The notes beneath the pieces were generated by a model. It made no database searches and was not told the DNA's origin. It saw only the letters and a list, made by a program, of their open reading frames with translations. Made by a program: the position numbers and the translations under genes. DNA of 64,000 bases from Plectrocnemia conspersa (taxonomy: Eukaryota; Arthropoda; Insecta; Trichoptera; Polycentropodidae). Location of the stretch: positions 62,001 through 126,000 of the forward strand of contig VTFK01000373.1 of NCBI GenBank assembly GCA_009617715.1. The letters run 5' to 3'. Shown piece by piece: positions 38,126 to 48,780 of the stretch (within the stretch, counting starts at the first letter, position 1; the number at the start of each line of letters is the position of its first letter).

Positions 38126-40090
38126 TCACGCTTAAAGACATACCGTTATTAGTACATAGTTACTAATAGTGTAAATTGAGACGTGTTTTATTCGATACGT
38201 GTAAAATATTAGTTTTCCTGATAAGTTCGTGGACTTTTTCTTATTATTAATCGTATCTTGTATCATTTTCTTGATATTTTATTTCATTTAATAAAATATT
38301 ATTTGATTTTTTATTGTTGTTAATAATTTTATTTTTAAACTTAAGTCAAAGGTATGGTTGTTCATATAATTTTAGCAGAGAATATTTAGAAGCACCATGA
38401 AAATTATCAAACAATTCACTACATATAGTGCTTAATTACCTGAATTCAATGGCGAAAGTCCAGAAGTTTAGTGTATGGCTCCTTCATAAGCTCAGTGCAT
38501 CTCTTTCCAATAAGCCATTTGCAATTTATGCAATTTATGCTTGACAACGTCTAGCACTTACTCAACAAAGAGCATTTTTTTATTTAATCATCATATGGGA
38601 TAAAAAAAACAGTGATTTTATGTAATCATAAAACAACAAAACGAGTGGACATATAAAGAGCAATAAGTAAATGGCAAATGAGATTATCATATTAACAAGA
38701 TAATGATCTGTTTTTTTATGGGTTATGTAATTGAATATATACTAAGATATTTTTGAGAGGATTTGAATTTAGATGATCTTACAGCACATCGTTATTTGGG
38801 TTTTGATGCCAAAACGGTGTAACTTTGCAGCTAAAATAGACGCCGGTAAGATGGTATCAGTTTATTCAGTTAAGTTGTACAATTTACCAAGACGAAATAG
38901 TGTCCAGTTATAAATATTTTTTAGACAGATGATCCACTAAGTTCTCTTGTGTTTGTTATTATTGTTTGTTTTAGTCACGGTCTGCTTATCTGTCATCTCG
39001 AATTATTCAATCATCTGCTCTCGATGCGTGTGACTGTCTCTGACCCTCTCGTCTCGAATTAAGTGACAGATCTCTTGATTCGAGGCTAATCACGGATCAG
39101 ATGTATCGCAAATTTAACCAATGAAATATTTCCATACCTTTAATAAATTATACTGCAAGATAAACACATTTCAAGGTCAGTAATGCAAAGGCTAGATAAC
39201 AATAGGAGTTTTATGTAGGAGACGCATCACCTATTGCATTTTTACCCATAAAAGGGTAGTTTTTTATGGTAATTACTAGCAGTTAACAACTTTTCTAATG
39301 TGATGTTTGTTTAGTTACGCAATTGTCGTGTTGAATATTTATGTATTGTTGTTAGACCTTTTGTCAAAACGCGTGGCCATTTCCTTCGCGCTGTCATTTG
39401 AATGACCTGAATTGCTGGGTGGACCACTCACAAATTTAAGATTTTTTATCATAATAAATCCCTTAATATAGTTTCTTATAAAATTACATTTTTGCTTACA
39501 TATATAATAATAAATGTTTTATTAATTTTAATTATTTATTTAAAACAAATTTTTCAGGTAGATATGCAAAAAATGATTTAATATAATTAAGATTCTATCA
39601 ATTTGTGTGGTTGAGTTCTTTTCAGTCTAGATTTTTTTAACACAACGAGTGTTGCCTTTTGCGAATTAAATTCTGTATTCTGTAAGGTAAAAATTAAAAA
39701 AATCAACTTTGAACTGATTTAAAATTTAAAACAACTAATACTTTATTATTTTTAATATAAAAATTAATACTTTGTATTATATGTTGTTTTTCAACATCGA
39801 ATTATGTATGTATGTATTTATATATTTTTTTTTATTCCCGATAACTATACAAATATAATATATACGAATATTTAAAAAGTTTTCTTAATATGTGTAACCT
39901 AATAATCCCAATCTCATATATGAATATGGTTAAATTAATTTTACAAACTTAAATCAGCCAATTAGTAGTGTGTAATCTTTAAGACATATACTATATTAAG
40001 TACGTTTTGAATTAACAATGTGATGAAAATAATTAGCTAAAAAACGCATCGCTCTTCTGTAACAGGCGTATTTTATACACACATATAAAA
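38126..40090. other. AT-rich gene-free stretch
   Basis: No gene seen. The patch 38940-39110 is less AT-rich, with tcatctcgaattattcaatc-like repetition of 'tctcgaatta' at about 38996 and 39051. The patch 39360-39430 is also GC-richer. Confidence 0.5.
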
Positions 40091-40094
40091 AAGG

Positions 40095-40860
40095 AAAGCA
40101 CAATAATGGCATAGAATTTGTAAGCATTTTGACCTTTGCCCGCGGTGCTCACAAAAATCCCTAGGGCACTCGTACCTACAGCTAGGGGGCTAGTACCGAT
40201 GGAAAGCGGTCAGTAATTGGCGGTTCTCTTATAAGAGTGGCTAAGCTCGCCGGGCACATTCTGAGGTACACAAAATTGGCCGCACACTTTACACGGAAGC
40301 GAGGAGAAAATCACATTACGACCTAACCTTATGACAGATATAAACCTTGTTCGCCCGCCTTTGTGTGTCCGTGGGACGTACGGGGGAAGGTTTCGGCCCG
40401 GCCCGTAACTCAGCGCGCCCGGGGGCAATTTCGACCCCCGAGATAAAAATCTCTTGTCTGAAAAAGACAAGACTTTAATTTGATTATCCCTTTAAGATAA
40501 GATAACACAATACCTGACCGACTTAACGAAATAAAAGGGACCGTTTCGGGGAGCCTTTTGTGTGCAACGCTAAACGCCCTGACAAATGGCGGCGGGGTCG
40601 CATTAAATAAATTATTTAACCCCACGGCGTCTCCCTTCGCGTGTACAAATATGTGTACCTAAGTACGTTTCGTCAAAAGCGTATGACTTAATTATTCACA
40701 TGGCGAAACAGGGGACCGAGGGGATGGAAAGATAAGATTCGCTTCCTGTAAAGAACAGACGGAAGCCTTATCAATTTATTAAATCGGAAGCTGAGTGCAT
40801 TTGAGTCACCCACCTTAATGGGAAATGTTAGTGAATTCAGATTGTAGAGTAAAGGTCGGT
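40095..40860. other. GC-rich island with paired GATA sites
   Basis: The longest GC-richer island here (about 750 bp). It contains agataagataa at 40495-40505, two overlapping GATA sites, and another agataag near 40730. Open frames of 71-86 codons on the minus strand show no known protein. The composition and motif content fit a cis-regulatory element better than an exon. Confidence 0.4.
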
Positions 40861-41188
40861 CAAAATGTACAATGTACCCTATTTTAACAATGGGTGAATT
40901 ACAATTAGACCCTGCGAGATTTTTTGTAAGATTTTTCTTAAAAGAGAAAATTTAACAAAAGATCTTAGATATTTTATCGTGATTGTGATACAAATATTTT
41001 AACGAGTACTTACGGTCCTAAATTAATTGCAAATAAATTACAGAAATCTTTCGACAAATTAAAAATATAATTACGAAACGTAGGCAAACTTTGCCGCCTC
41101 TCAAAAGGGAACTTTTTTCTTCTTTTGTTCGGCTTGCTGCCATTGCGGCCTCAACTCATATATTAAATAGAATAGTAACATGTGCTTT

Positions 41189-41260
41189 AACTAATCTAAA
41201 ATGACTAAGAAAACATATAAATATAATATATTGTATATGTTTTCTTAGTCATTTATTAGT
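41189..41260. repeat. Perfect 21-bp-stem hairpin
   Basis: The left arm 41199-41219 (aaatgactaagaaaacatat plus a) and right arm 41234-41254 are exact reverse complements across 21 bp, with a 14-nt AT loop. Beyond a 3-nt bulge the pairing continues with actaat/attagt (41189-41194 and 41255-41260). It may be a tiny palindromic transposon relic or a small-RNA-like hairpin. Confidence 0.85.
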
Positions 41261-42424
41261 ATTAGGCCCACTAGATGTTTGCTTGAAATTTAACAACAAA
41301 AAAAGGCGGCTTTAGTTATGTTATTTATTAACGTTGGAACATTTGTTAGTAAAATTTTCTTTTAGATATGTTCTGAATTAAATATTACAAAATTCATTAT
41401 ATATTATAAAATTATAATATATACTTTTACAAATCGTATTTATTAATATACCAAATTATGATCAACATAGGACTTTACATCGTAAAAACAAATTATTTTA
41501 TACCATCAAAATACGCCAAAGACTGTACTTCGAATTAAACCGTATATAATATATACTGTATGGGTATAATGTTTGGGTTCGTTCTGGGAAAAAATAGCAA
41601 GTTGTAACACGAGTTACTTACTTCCGACAGGTTGTTTTTAGAACAATTTCGATATATTAATTTGAAGGTCAGGTTCTGAAGCCCTTAGGTCTTTATTTGT
41701 ATATTGTATAATGTATATAGAGGCCCTGATAAAATATCAAATTACAACTTTTGCTGAAAAGAATCATAATTAAATAATTGTCTAGAATATATTAGGGAAA
41801 ACGCTTACGGTGTTGCTCTCCAATTAAAACACGCCGAGTAAGAAACTTGAACATTGTTGTTATAATTTTAATATTTTCATCAAAATCTAAGCGAGTTAGT
41901 TACATTCGGAAAGTTTATTAAAAAAACAAACTTTAAGAATATAACTCGTTTAATTTTAATTATAACATATGGATAAAAAAAATATTTATAAATTTAGAAC
42001 GATAATTTAGTTGCTATTATTTTCAGATACTTTTTTAATTAAATTTTATGCTTTAAATTAATATCAGACAAGTCATCATTTATGTTTTCCATACTGTTTA
42101 ATTAGAAACGTAATGTGAATAAATATGTAAAAGACCTTGGTCAAAATCACGTAAAGATTCGAACTAAGCAATAAATTAAAAGTAAAAAAAAGCATTGCAA
42201 AAAGCAAAATAAAAAAAATATATTTATACTAACTTTAAGTAGAGAACTTGTCTCCGTCATGAAATACTGACACCGGCTAAATAACGAACGAGAGCGAGAA
42301 CGAGAACGCCGCAAGAATAAAAAAGCGTGTAACACTCTCGTTATCTGCGAGATGTAGATGAGCCGGAAATAAATTTCGGCTTTCATCATTTTGCGGAACT
42401 ATTTCAATTAGCTCACAGAGAACC
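41261..42424. other. AT-rich gene-free stretch
   Basis: Nothing gene-like. A purine-rich gaacgagagcgagaacgaga motif lies at about 42286-42305 (GAGA-like). The patch 42240-42400 is less AT-rich. Confidence 0.5.
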
Positions 42425-42439
42425 GGTTAAGAACCACTG
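42425..42439 (-). mobile_element. hAT terminus (CAGTGGTTCTTAACC)
   Basis: ggttaagaaccactg is the exact reverse complement of the canonical hAT end CAGTGGTTCTTAACC. The element would extend to the left of 42439, but I could not find its other end or a target duplication, so only the terminus is supported. Confidence 0.4.
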
Positions 42440-42689
42440 ACATATGGCAGGCTATTGTCAAAAAAACATTTTATCCTATTAAGGGGTTTCACAAGAATCC
42501 AACCCAAGCACTCTGACTTTAACATTATTTAATAATGTAAACAATTGTAGTTTCATTCTGTATGCAAATAATTTAAAATTGTGTAGATGCATTTCTTTAC
42601 AAAGAGACTCAGATTTTGCATAAAAATAGGCTTTCACCTCATCTATCTCTTCTATCGTGCTTATTTGTAACATTTTTCAAGCTAGTTCT

Positions 42690-43190
42690 TATCATATTAT
42701 TGAACAACTGGGGCTGTATATCAGCAATAACGCGGCGAATGTTGGCTTCCAAATCATCCACCGTCTTTGGTTTATCTGTGTAGACCATCGACTTCACATA
42801 TCCTCAAAGAAAATAATCTAAATGTGTAAAATCACACTGAAATTATGCGCTCATTGAATGTTTCCTTCAATAAATTGATTGTGGCGCGTGCTGTGTAGCA
42901 TATTGGGCCATCTTCTTGAAACCAAAGCTCTTCCATAGTAATGCCATTCAATTGAGGAACAAAAAATCAGTATCTATATCTATAGCGCTCTCCGTTGACT
43001 GTAACGTTCTGGAGATCATTTTTGAAGAAATATAGACCAATGATTACACGATAAAAGCCAAAGTGAACATCATAAGTTTTTTTATATTGACTATTTTGAT
43101 GTGATACAGATAGGTCTGTTTGTTTGTTATAGTAATATTGTAGTACAAAAATATATTTTGGCGAACAAAATGCTTCGCGCATACAAGCGA
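42690..43190 (-). pseudogene. Tc1/mariner-superfamily transposase remnant
   Basis: Same family as the plus-strand remnant at 10268-10640. On the minus strand, in order: YNKQTDLSVSHQNSQYKK, VIIGLYFFKNDLQNVTVNGE then RYR, LWFQEDGPICYTARATINLL then KETFNERIIS (second catalytic Asp in Q-E-D-G). After a frameshift follow LDYFL, a stop where the family has Trp, and GYVKSMVYTDKPKTVDDLEA then NIRRVIADIQPQLF. The third acidic residue (D in T-P-L-D-Y-F-L-W) is still visible, but the first catalytic Asp region is degraded. A short deletion removes the R-x-G-x-V-N-W-P-P segment. Frameshifts and stops make it inactive. Confidence 0.87.
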
Positions 43191-43199
43191 GATGTGGAA

Positions 43200-43760
43200 A
43201 CATTAGCCCCACTTATAGATTAACCCGTTAACCACCCTAATGGATACTTTACACGCGCTCAAACAAACAGTTTAATGGAGGGGGTCATCGTCGAAAGAGA
43301 GCAGCCAGAGCAAAGAAAGTATAAAAACCCTAACGTACCTAGTACGTTCGCGCCGATGCCGTTAATTCCATCGCGCCGGGGTCTAAATTACCGCATTAGT
43401 TAGATTGTAATTTATTCGCGCCACTGAGGCGGCAAAGGGGTTAGCCCTGCTCGAACAGCCCTCAGGAATCAACCGAAAGATGTTACATACAATTAGTGCA
43501 AGGTGATTCGGCTCCGTGGGGGCGGCTCTGTAATGGCGCAAAGTTGTTAAGGGAGCGGGGGGTAAAAGTAGTGGGGGCTAAAATCCGAGACTCGTGGGGC
43601 GGTGGAGTAGTACACCCCTTCGACTTTTTACGACAAAAAAGGGTTAATTTCAATTTATGTTACTTTGCGTTCAGCGCCTCGAACTTTACTCGCTTTTTGC
43701 AAAATCGAAATTGCCACCGAAGGGTGGTATGAGATGGGGGGGGGGGGGGGTAATTGTGTA
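43200..43760. other. GC-rich island with a 15-G run
   Basis: A GC-rich, G-skewed island. It includes gcggggggtaaaagtagtgg near 43555 and an uninterrupted run of 15 G at 43736-43750. Plus-strand open frames (67-78 codons) follow the G skew and resemble no protein. Candidate regulatory or G-quadruplex-forming DNA. Confidence 0.4.
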
Positions 43761-45400
43761 GTTCACATATTTTTTTGTTCTCTATATATAATTTTCAATA
43801 TTTCCCTAACAGTAAACAAAATGCAGTCGTACTCTTCAGGCGACCCAACAATGCTGGATTTAACATAACTATTCTTTGACTTCTTTGACCTTTGAACCGT
43901 TTAATATTCTAGGTGCAATCGTGTGCCTAATATTCGTATGTTTTATCTATATTTTCTTTCAGTTTTTACAGATTATACAGTATTGAATTTTTAAAGATGT
44001 GTGAATTTGTATAAAAATATTCTTGGGAAAATCCGAAAAAATTAAAATGTAGCGGGTTTCCTAAATAGAATAAAGAAACACATTCGTATTATATGCACGT
44101 TCAGTTACAATTTGCTTAGTGTGAAAATAAGCTATATTAGCTTAATAAATTATATAAGCTATATTTGCTAAAAAAAATAAAAATTGTTGACAAATATTGC
44201 AACTGCCTCATTTCAATAAAAATACATAATCCTATACAAGGTATGCTGGAATATGATTTTCGATATTGAAATTTTTTGTTTGTATAAGAAACGACATCTA
44301 TTTTTGGATTACCTCATAATAGGATATAGGAACTAACTGTATATTTTTCACAGCCTATATCTCATTTAAGTTTTCAATTGATCTTATTTTGTGTACGTTT
44401 AATAAAATAGTCGACAAAATTAGATTTTAAGGAATGAGAAACCACAGAAGGCTTTGGGGCAGATTTGAGATACAATATCGAAATAGTATTATTGTCGTGA
44501 AACCATTATTGTAAACGGCGTGGATTAAAGCTTACTCTAAATTGGAACTGCACCGCCTGCATCCAAGTTGCACCTCTCATCCCACTATTTCTTAGCTCCA
44601 TCGCCTTCGATCTTTGCAAACCTCTACAATATAAGCTTGAAACAAAGAAAAACAAATAAGAATAGACATTACAAGCAAAATTTTAATATCACGTACTTAA
44701 AGCTAATACCGAATGTACCTTGAAAACATGATTACAAAAACTATTTTTAAGCAAGTTTTCTTATTATTATTTTAGAAAACATGTATTTCAAAATGACAAA
44801 TATTTTTATAAACATACTTAAAAATAAAGTACATACTGTAATAGAATATAAAAAAATAAATATATATGTAAATGCCAAAAAATACTTTTTAAACTAGCAC
44901 TGTTTTTATATACGTTATTTTACCCGCATACTTTAAATTTGCAACATTTCAAACTTACTATTGATTTTTACTTTTCATTTGGAGCTTTTCATCGATGTAT
45001 AAAACAATAAATTTTATGCGAATGCATTTATACATATGGTATTATAAGGGATTATTGTTTTTTCGTGGTGAACCATATTTTTTTAGTATGCTTTAATCAA
45101 AATTTAAAAGCTATTAGTTTTGCAACTTGTTATTTAAAAACTAAAAGATTAAATCAACAACAAAAAAACCTTTAAGTGTGCATGTTTATTTTTATAGATA
45201 ATAATTTGTTAATATGGATTGTCAACCAATGATATTTGAAAAAAACCTAAAAAAATTAAAAATTAGATTTAGAGAAATGCACCTATCTGTTCTGATTTTT
45301 AAATAATTAAATTTCTGAAATTAATTTCGTATTTTATAAACCATTTTTTAATATGTGTAATTATTAGATTACGCTATTCTGAATATTTTTTAGATGATAC
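43761..45400. other. AT-rich stretch with GC-richer patch at 44440-44640
   Basis: Mostly AT-rich without recognisable features. The patch 44510-44635 is GC-richer and might be a decayed coding or transposon fragment, but no motif could be read in any frame. Confidence 0.5.
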
Positions 45401-45963
45401 CTGTCGTTTTGTCGCAATGTGCGTCGGCTTTTTGCTTGTAACGCATTCCGTTTGCCGACACTTCGTTTATAATTCATCCGGACGAAAGCGCTGAGAAAAT
45501 TGTTGTAGGTGTTAAATAAATTACAAGTGCGTACGGTCAACGGTAAATAAATAACCGACCCCTAAAGGAGAAGAAGGGGGTTGGCCGGGGAAGTAGGAGG
45601 GGGGCTACCGAAACACAAAAACGGATCGCCGGCGAATGATAAAGTACAGTTTTATTCAAATGAGAGGGTCGCCACAAGGTGGGCCGGCGGAAATTAACTA
45701 CACGGCCCCCAGGAAATGTGCGCCCCCGGTGTTAGAGACTTGGAAAGAGAGAGAATGCGAAACATCCAGGCGCTCGCTAATTCGCTAATTCGCCCGAGCG
45801 AGATTTGTGGCGGTGGCCCTAGCATTTTTAGCGACTGCGGTTCGAATCCCGGAGCAGACGAGTGCTTCGATCGAGGAAGTAAATGCGGTGGGTGGACTGT
45901 GCATTTTCCGAAACATTGTAAACGAACTACGCCATTAGTGCAGGTGATTCATACTCATTAGAG
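45400..45963. other. GC-rich island with G-rich cluster
   Basis: Contains G tracts at 45576-45580, 45587-45590 and 45599-45604 (ggttggccggggaagtagga between), a possible quadruplex former. An 81-codon plus-strand frame (45716-45961) has no known similarity. The tRNA T-arm-like ggttcgaatcccgg at about 45839 lacks the rest of a tRNA. Probably regulatory DNA. Confidence 0.35.
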
Positions 45964-45980
45964 CAGAGCTTCTCAAACTG
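45964..45980 (+). mobile_element. Possible hAT terminus
   Basis: cagagcttctcaaactg resembles the CAGTG-CTTCTCAAACTG type of hAT end. No matching inverted end or repeat of the flanking octamer was found. Weak. Confidence 0.28.
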
Positions 45981-46025
45981 TAATATATAGTATATATGTT
46001 TTTTTTTCTAAATTCGCAAAGACAT

Positions 46026-46625
46026 TTTACATCTTCTTTATAGATTTTGAGAAAACATTTGATCGCATAAAGCACGATTGTCTCATATAAGTCCAAAGTT
46101 CCATCAGGATATATGACAGAGGTGTAAAATTTGAAAAAAAATCTGTGTTAGAATCAATCAGCAGTTTTAAGCATTGAGGTAGAACAAACAGGGAATATTT
46201 TAATTAAGAGTAAAACTGACAATATGTGTTTTTTTCTACTCTTTTCAATATATACTTTGAAACCTTTTACAAAAAAGAGCTCCAGGGACAAAATAAATTA
46301 AAAATCGGCCAGGAGACAATTAACAACAAGGTCGTTAACGGTCATATATTTGCTGGGGCCGTTGACGACCTTCAGAACACCCTGGATAATGAAATAAAGA
46401 ACGTATAAAAATGGGCTACGAATAAACATCGATAAAATTTATGGTAATAAACAAGCTCCCCGTGGGCCCAGTAAGTTTAAATTATACGGAGTTAGAATTG
46501 AGAGGGTGAAACATTTCAAATATCTGGGTAGTTGGATAAACGACGAAATGGACCCCGATCAAGAGGTTAAAGTTCACCTTGAATTTGCAGTTTCTTAAAT
46601 TTAAAGTTAGTCTCATAAAAAGTGC
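46026..46625 (+). pseudogene. Non-LTR retrotransposon reverse transcriptase remnant
   Basis: A LINE reverse transcriptase, of a clade different from the Jockey-like pieces. In order on the plus strand: FYIFFIDFEKTFDRIKHDCL (palm block with the first catalytic Asp), then in another frame LFNIYFETFYKKEL and INNKVVNGHIFAGAVDDLQN (here the Y-A-D-D catalytic motif is degraded to FAGAVDD). Next come RVKHFKYLGSWINDEMDPDQ then EVKVHLEFA, and finally FLKFKVSLIK, the thumb region (family pattern F-x-Y-L-G-S-x-I). Several frameshifts and stops, with a deletion of the P-Q-G region. The fragment ends where a GC-rich minisatellite begins at 46636. Confidence 0.83.
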
Positions 46626-46635
46626 TATGTCACGA

Positions 46636-46722
46636 CCTTTGCGCGCTGAACAAAAGCGCCCCGACATAATCGCGCAGCGTCAGTTTCGCGCCGACATAAT
46701 CGCACAGTGTCATTTGCGCGAA
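46636..46722. repeat. GC-rich minisatellite, period 28-31 bp
   Basis: Two units sharing cgacataatcgc, with gcgcgctgaacaaaagcgcc before and gtcatttgcgcg after; cores at about 46661 and 46692. It abuts the LINE remnant, so it may be an inserted element end. It resembles the ends at 30951-31046 in style but not in sequence. Confidence 0.65.
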
Positions 46723-47658
46723 TTAAAAAAAATGAAACAGTATATTTTTATACAAATTAATATAAAATAAGCATTGAGATGTATTGAACGGAATAACAAC
46801 TAGGAATTTGTTATTAATTTGTTTTAGAATCGTATTAAATATTTTTAAATCATACTAATATTTCAAAACTTACTTATATATTAAATGATTTTGGTGCGCT
46901 TATAAAAACAAATTTTAATGTCAATACGAATTTCATCGTTATATTTGAATCTCCATTGGTCGATCGGTGTACTCAAATAATATGTCAAGAGAAGTGAGTG
47001 CCGTATTATTAATGCTATTGATAATTTCATCTTATTCACTTTCATCCCCATTTTCTTTCTCTTCTGGTTGACTTATATCGGAAACGACATTTGCATTACT
47101 CACAGATCACACAATTGGTATACTAACAATTCCTTGATGTTTTATTCATTGTTAGTTTCAAAGCTTTGTAATTTAAAAAAAATAATAGCACGTTTTACTT
47201 ATTATGATTTAAATATAACGATAAAATATTAGGTCTATAAACTAAACAAAACCATATAATCAATTGTATTGTATTGAAATATTAGTCTGAACTGAAAATA
47301 TTTTATAAGATTTTAAAACGAACTAATAACAACTATGTATATAGTTATGATTAGGATCGACACCTCTCTATCATTATCTCACTAATCAACAGTTAATATA
47401 CTCTATTTTATATTTATTTTTATACAAATTCTGTTTTTATTTTTTCAGCTGCCTTTGTTTATAAAATCAGCTATTACTAGCTTCTCCAGCGTTTATTTCG
47501 GGTGCGAAGTCACACCCCTTCAGCTTTAAGACACGAAACTAATGAAACAGTCGATACGAACATTATTGTATGGCAGTTGAAATCATTGGTAGCAATATGC
47601 AATAGATAATTAACTTAAAAAAATTTAATAAATTTTAAAATAAAATTTAGTGAGCTAT
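46723..47658. other. AT-rich gene-free stretch
   Basis: No gene seen. Short GC-richer stretches near 47050 and 47485 carry nothing recognisable. Confidence 0.5.
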
Positions 47659-47941
47659 TGTTTCCTAACCAGTGGTCCGCGGACCACTGGTGGTCCGCGA
47701 AGATTTTTGGGTGGGCTGCAAGTAATTGCAAAATAAGAAAAATATATATTTATATTTCTTGTTACTGACTGTTTTAATATACTTAAATATGGTTATATCA
47801 GCATACTGTGTTGAAAAATTAATTATTTTGAATAAAAAATCAATTATATAAATATTTATTATTTTATTCCAATGTTGGTGGTCCGCAAAACATTTTTTGA
47901 TTTTTTTGGTGGTCCGTTGATGTAAAAAGGTTAAGAAACTA
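47659..47941. mobile_element. hAT-type MITE, 283 bp, perfect 8-bp target duplication
   Basis: Flanked by tgagctat at 47651-47658 and 47942-47949, an exact 8-bp direct repeat. The left end reads tgtttcctaaccagtggtcc. The right end on the other strand reads tagtttcttaacc. Both are versions of the hAT terminus CAGTGGTTTCTTAACC. Just inside the left end is a near-palindrome (agtggtccgcggaccactgg), and ggtggtccg recurs near the right end at 47909. The interior has no transposase. A similar 'cacggaccac' motif occurs near 54593. Confidence 0.88.
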
Positions 47942-47949
47942 TGAGCTAT

Positions 47950-48340
47950 ATGACGAACATATCTTGTTGTATACAAGTATTTTTATCAATAATTCATACG
48001 AGCTTTGTTCATGATTTAGTTTAAAATAACTAAATATACTTAAACATAAATAAGTTCTTGTTTAAAAATAGTCTTGCTTATTTTATAAAAAAATATTAAA
48101 TCTAAAATGAATAGAGTAGTCTAATATTTAAAACTTAGACTTTTATCTGCCTCATTAATTATTATTATTTTAGCACTAATATGCTATATGTTATAATCAT
48201 AATTTAATAAAAGTTTTTAACAATAAAATTGTTTTTTCAATGAAATATTTATAGTATTTAAGTTCCGTGTTATTTTACAAATAAATAAGACTTTTGTAAA
48301 ACAGTGAACAAGTTTAAATTTATTGTACGATGTGATTAAT
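47950..48340. other. AT-rich gene-free stretch
   Basis: No recognisable feature. Confidence 0.6.
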
Positions 48341-48780
48341 GGAAAGAAGGGGTGAAAAAAAATCTTTTTTCAAAGATTTTTATCTAACTCGCAGGACAAA
48401 TGTGCTTGCACACTTTGTAGCTCTTTCTCCGGTGATTTGGATCAGTTAGATGGCAAACCCTCGAGAGATGTTTCATTTTAGAGCGTTTCGACGAAATGCG
48501 TGTTTAGGGGGACTTGTACTGCTTACTGTGCGTGTACTGTGACAAACGGAGAGTTCCTTTCGGAAGGATGCCGAAAAAAATTCTGTGCACGATTCGCCGA
48601 TTTCGTATGTAGGTGAAGAAAAAAAATAAAATTCGTGTTTGCTAGAGAGGGCGGAAGAAAGCATTTCACATATTTACCTAAAGGGCGGTGTATCTGTGAA
48701 TACCGCGATGGTTTCCGCTAAGGGAGACGCACCTTAATATATCCTTATTGAGAGTCATGAAAATAGATAACGCAGCCGTT
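48340..48780. other. GC-richer non-coding tract
   Basis: A distinct GC-richer tract with a 63-codon minus-strand frame (48473-48664) of no known similarity. No repeat ends or RNA signature. Candidate regulatory island by composition. Confidence 0.3.

Noticed and set aside
41965..41972. acatatgg as a target duplication partner for the hAT terminus at 42439
   Set aside because: The sequence after it does not resemble a hAT end; an 8-bp match in this composition can occur by chance.
45839..45852. tRNA T-arm-like ggttcgaatcccgg
   Set aside because: No A box at the right distance, poor T-stem pairing and no acceptor stem; chance match in GC-rich DNA.
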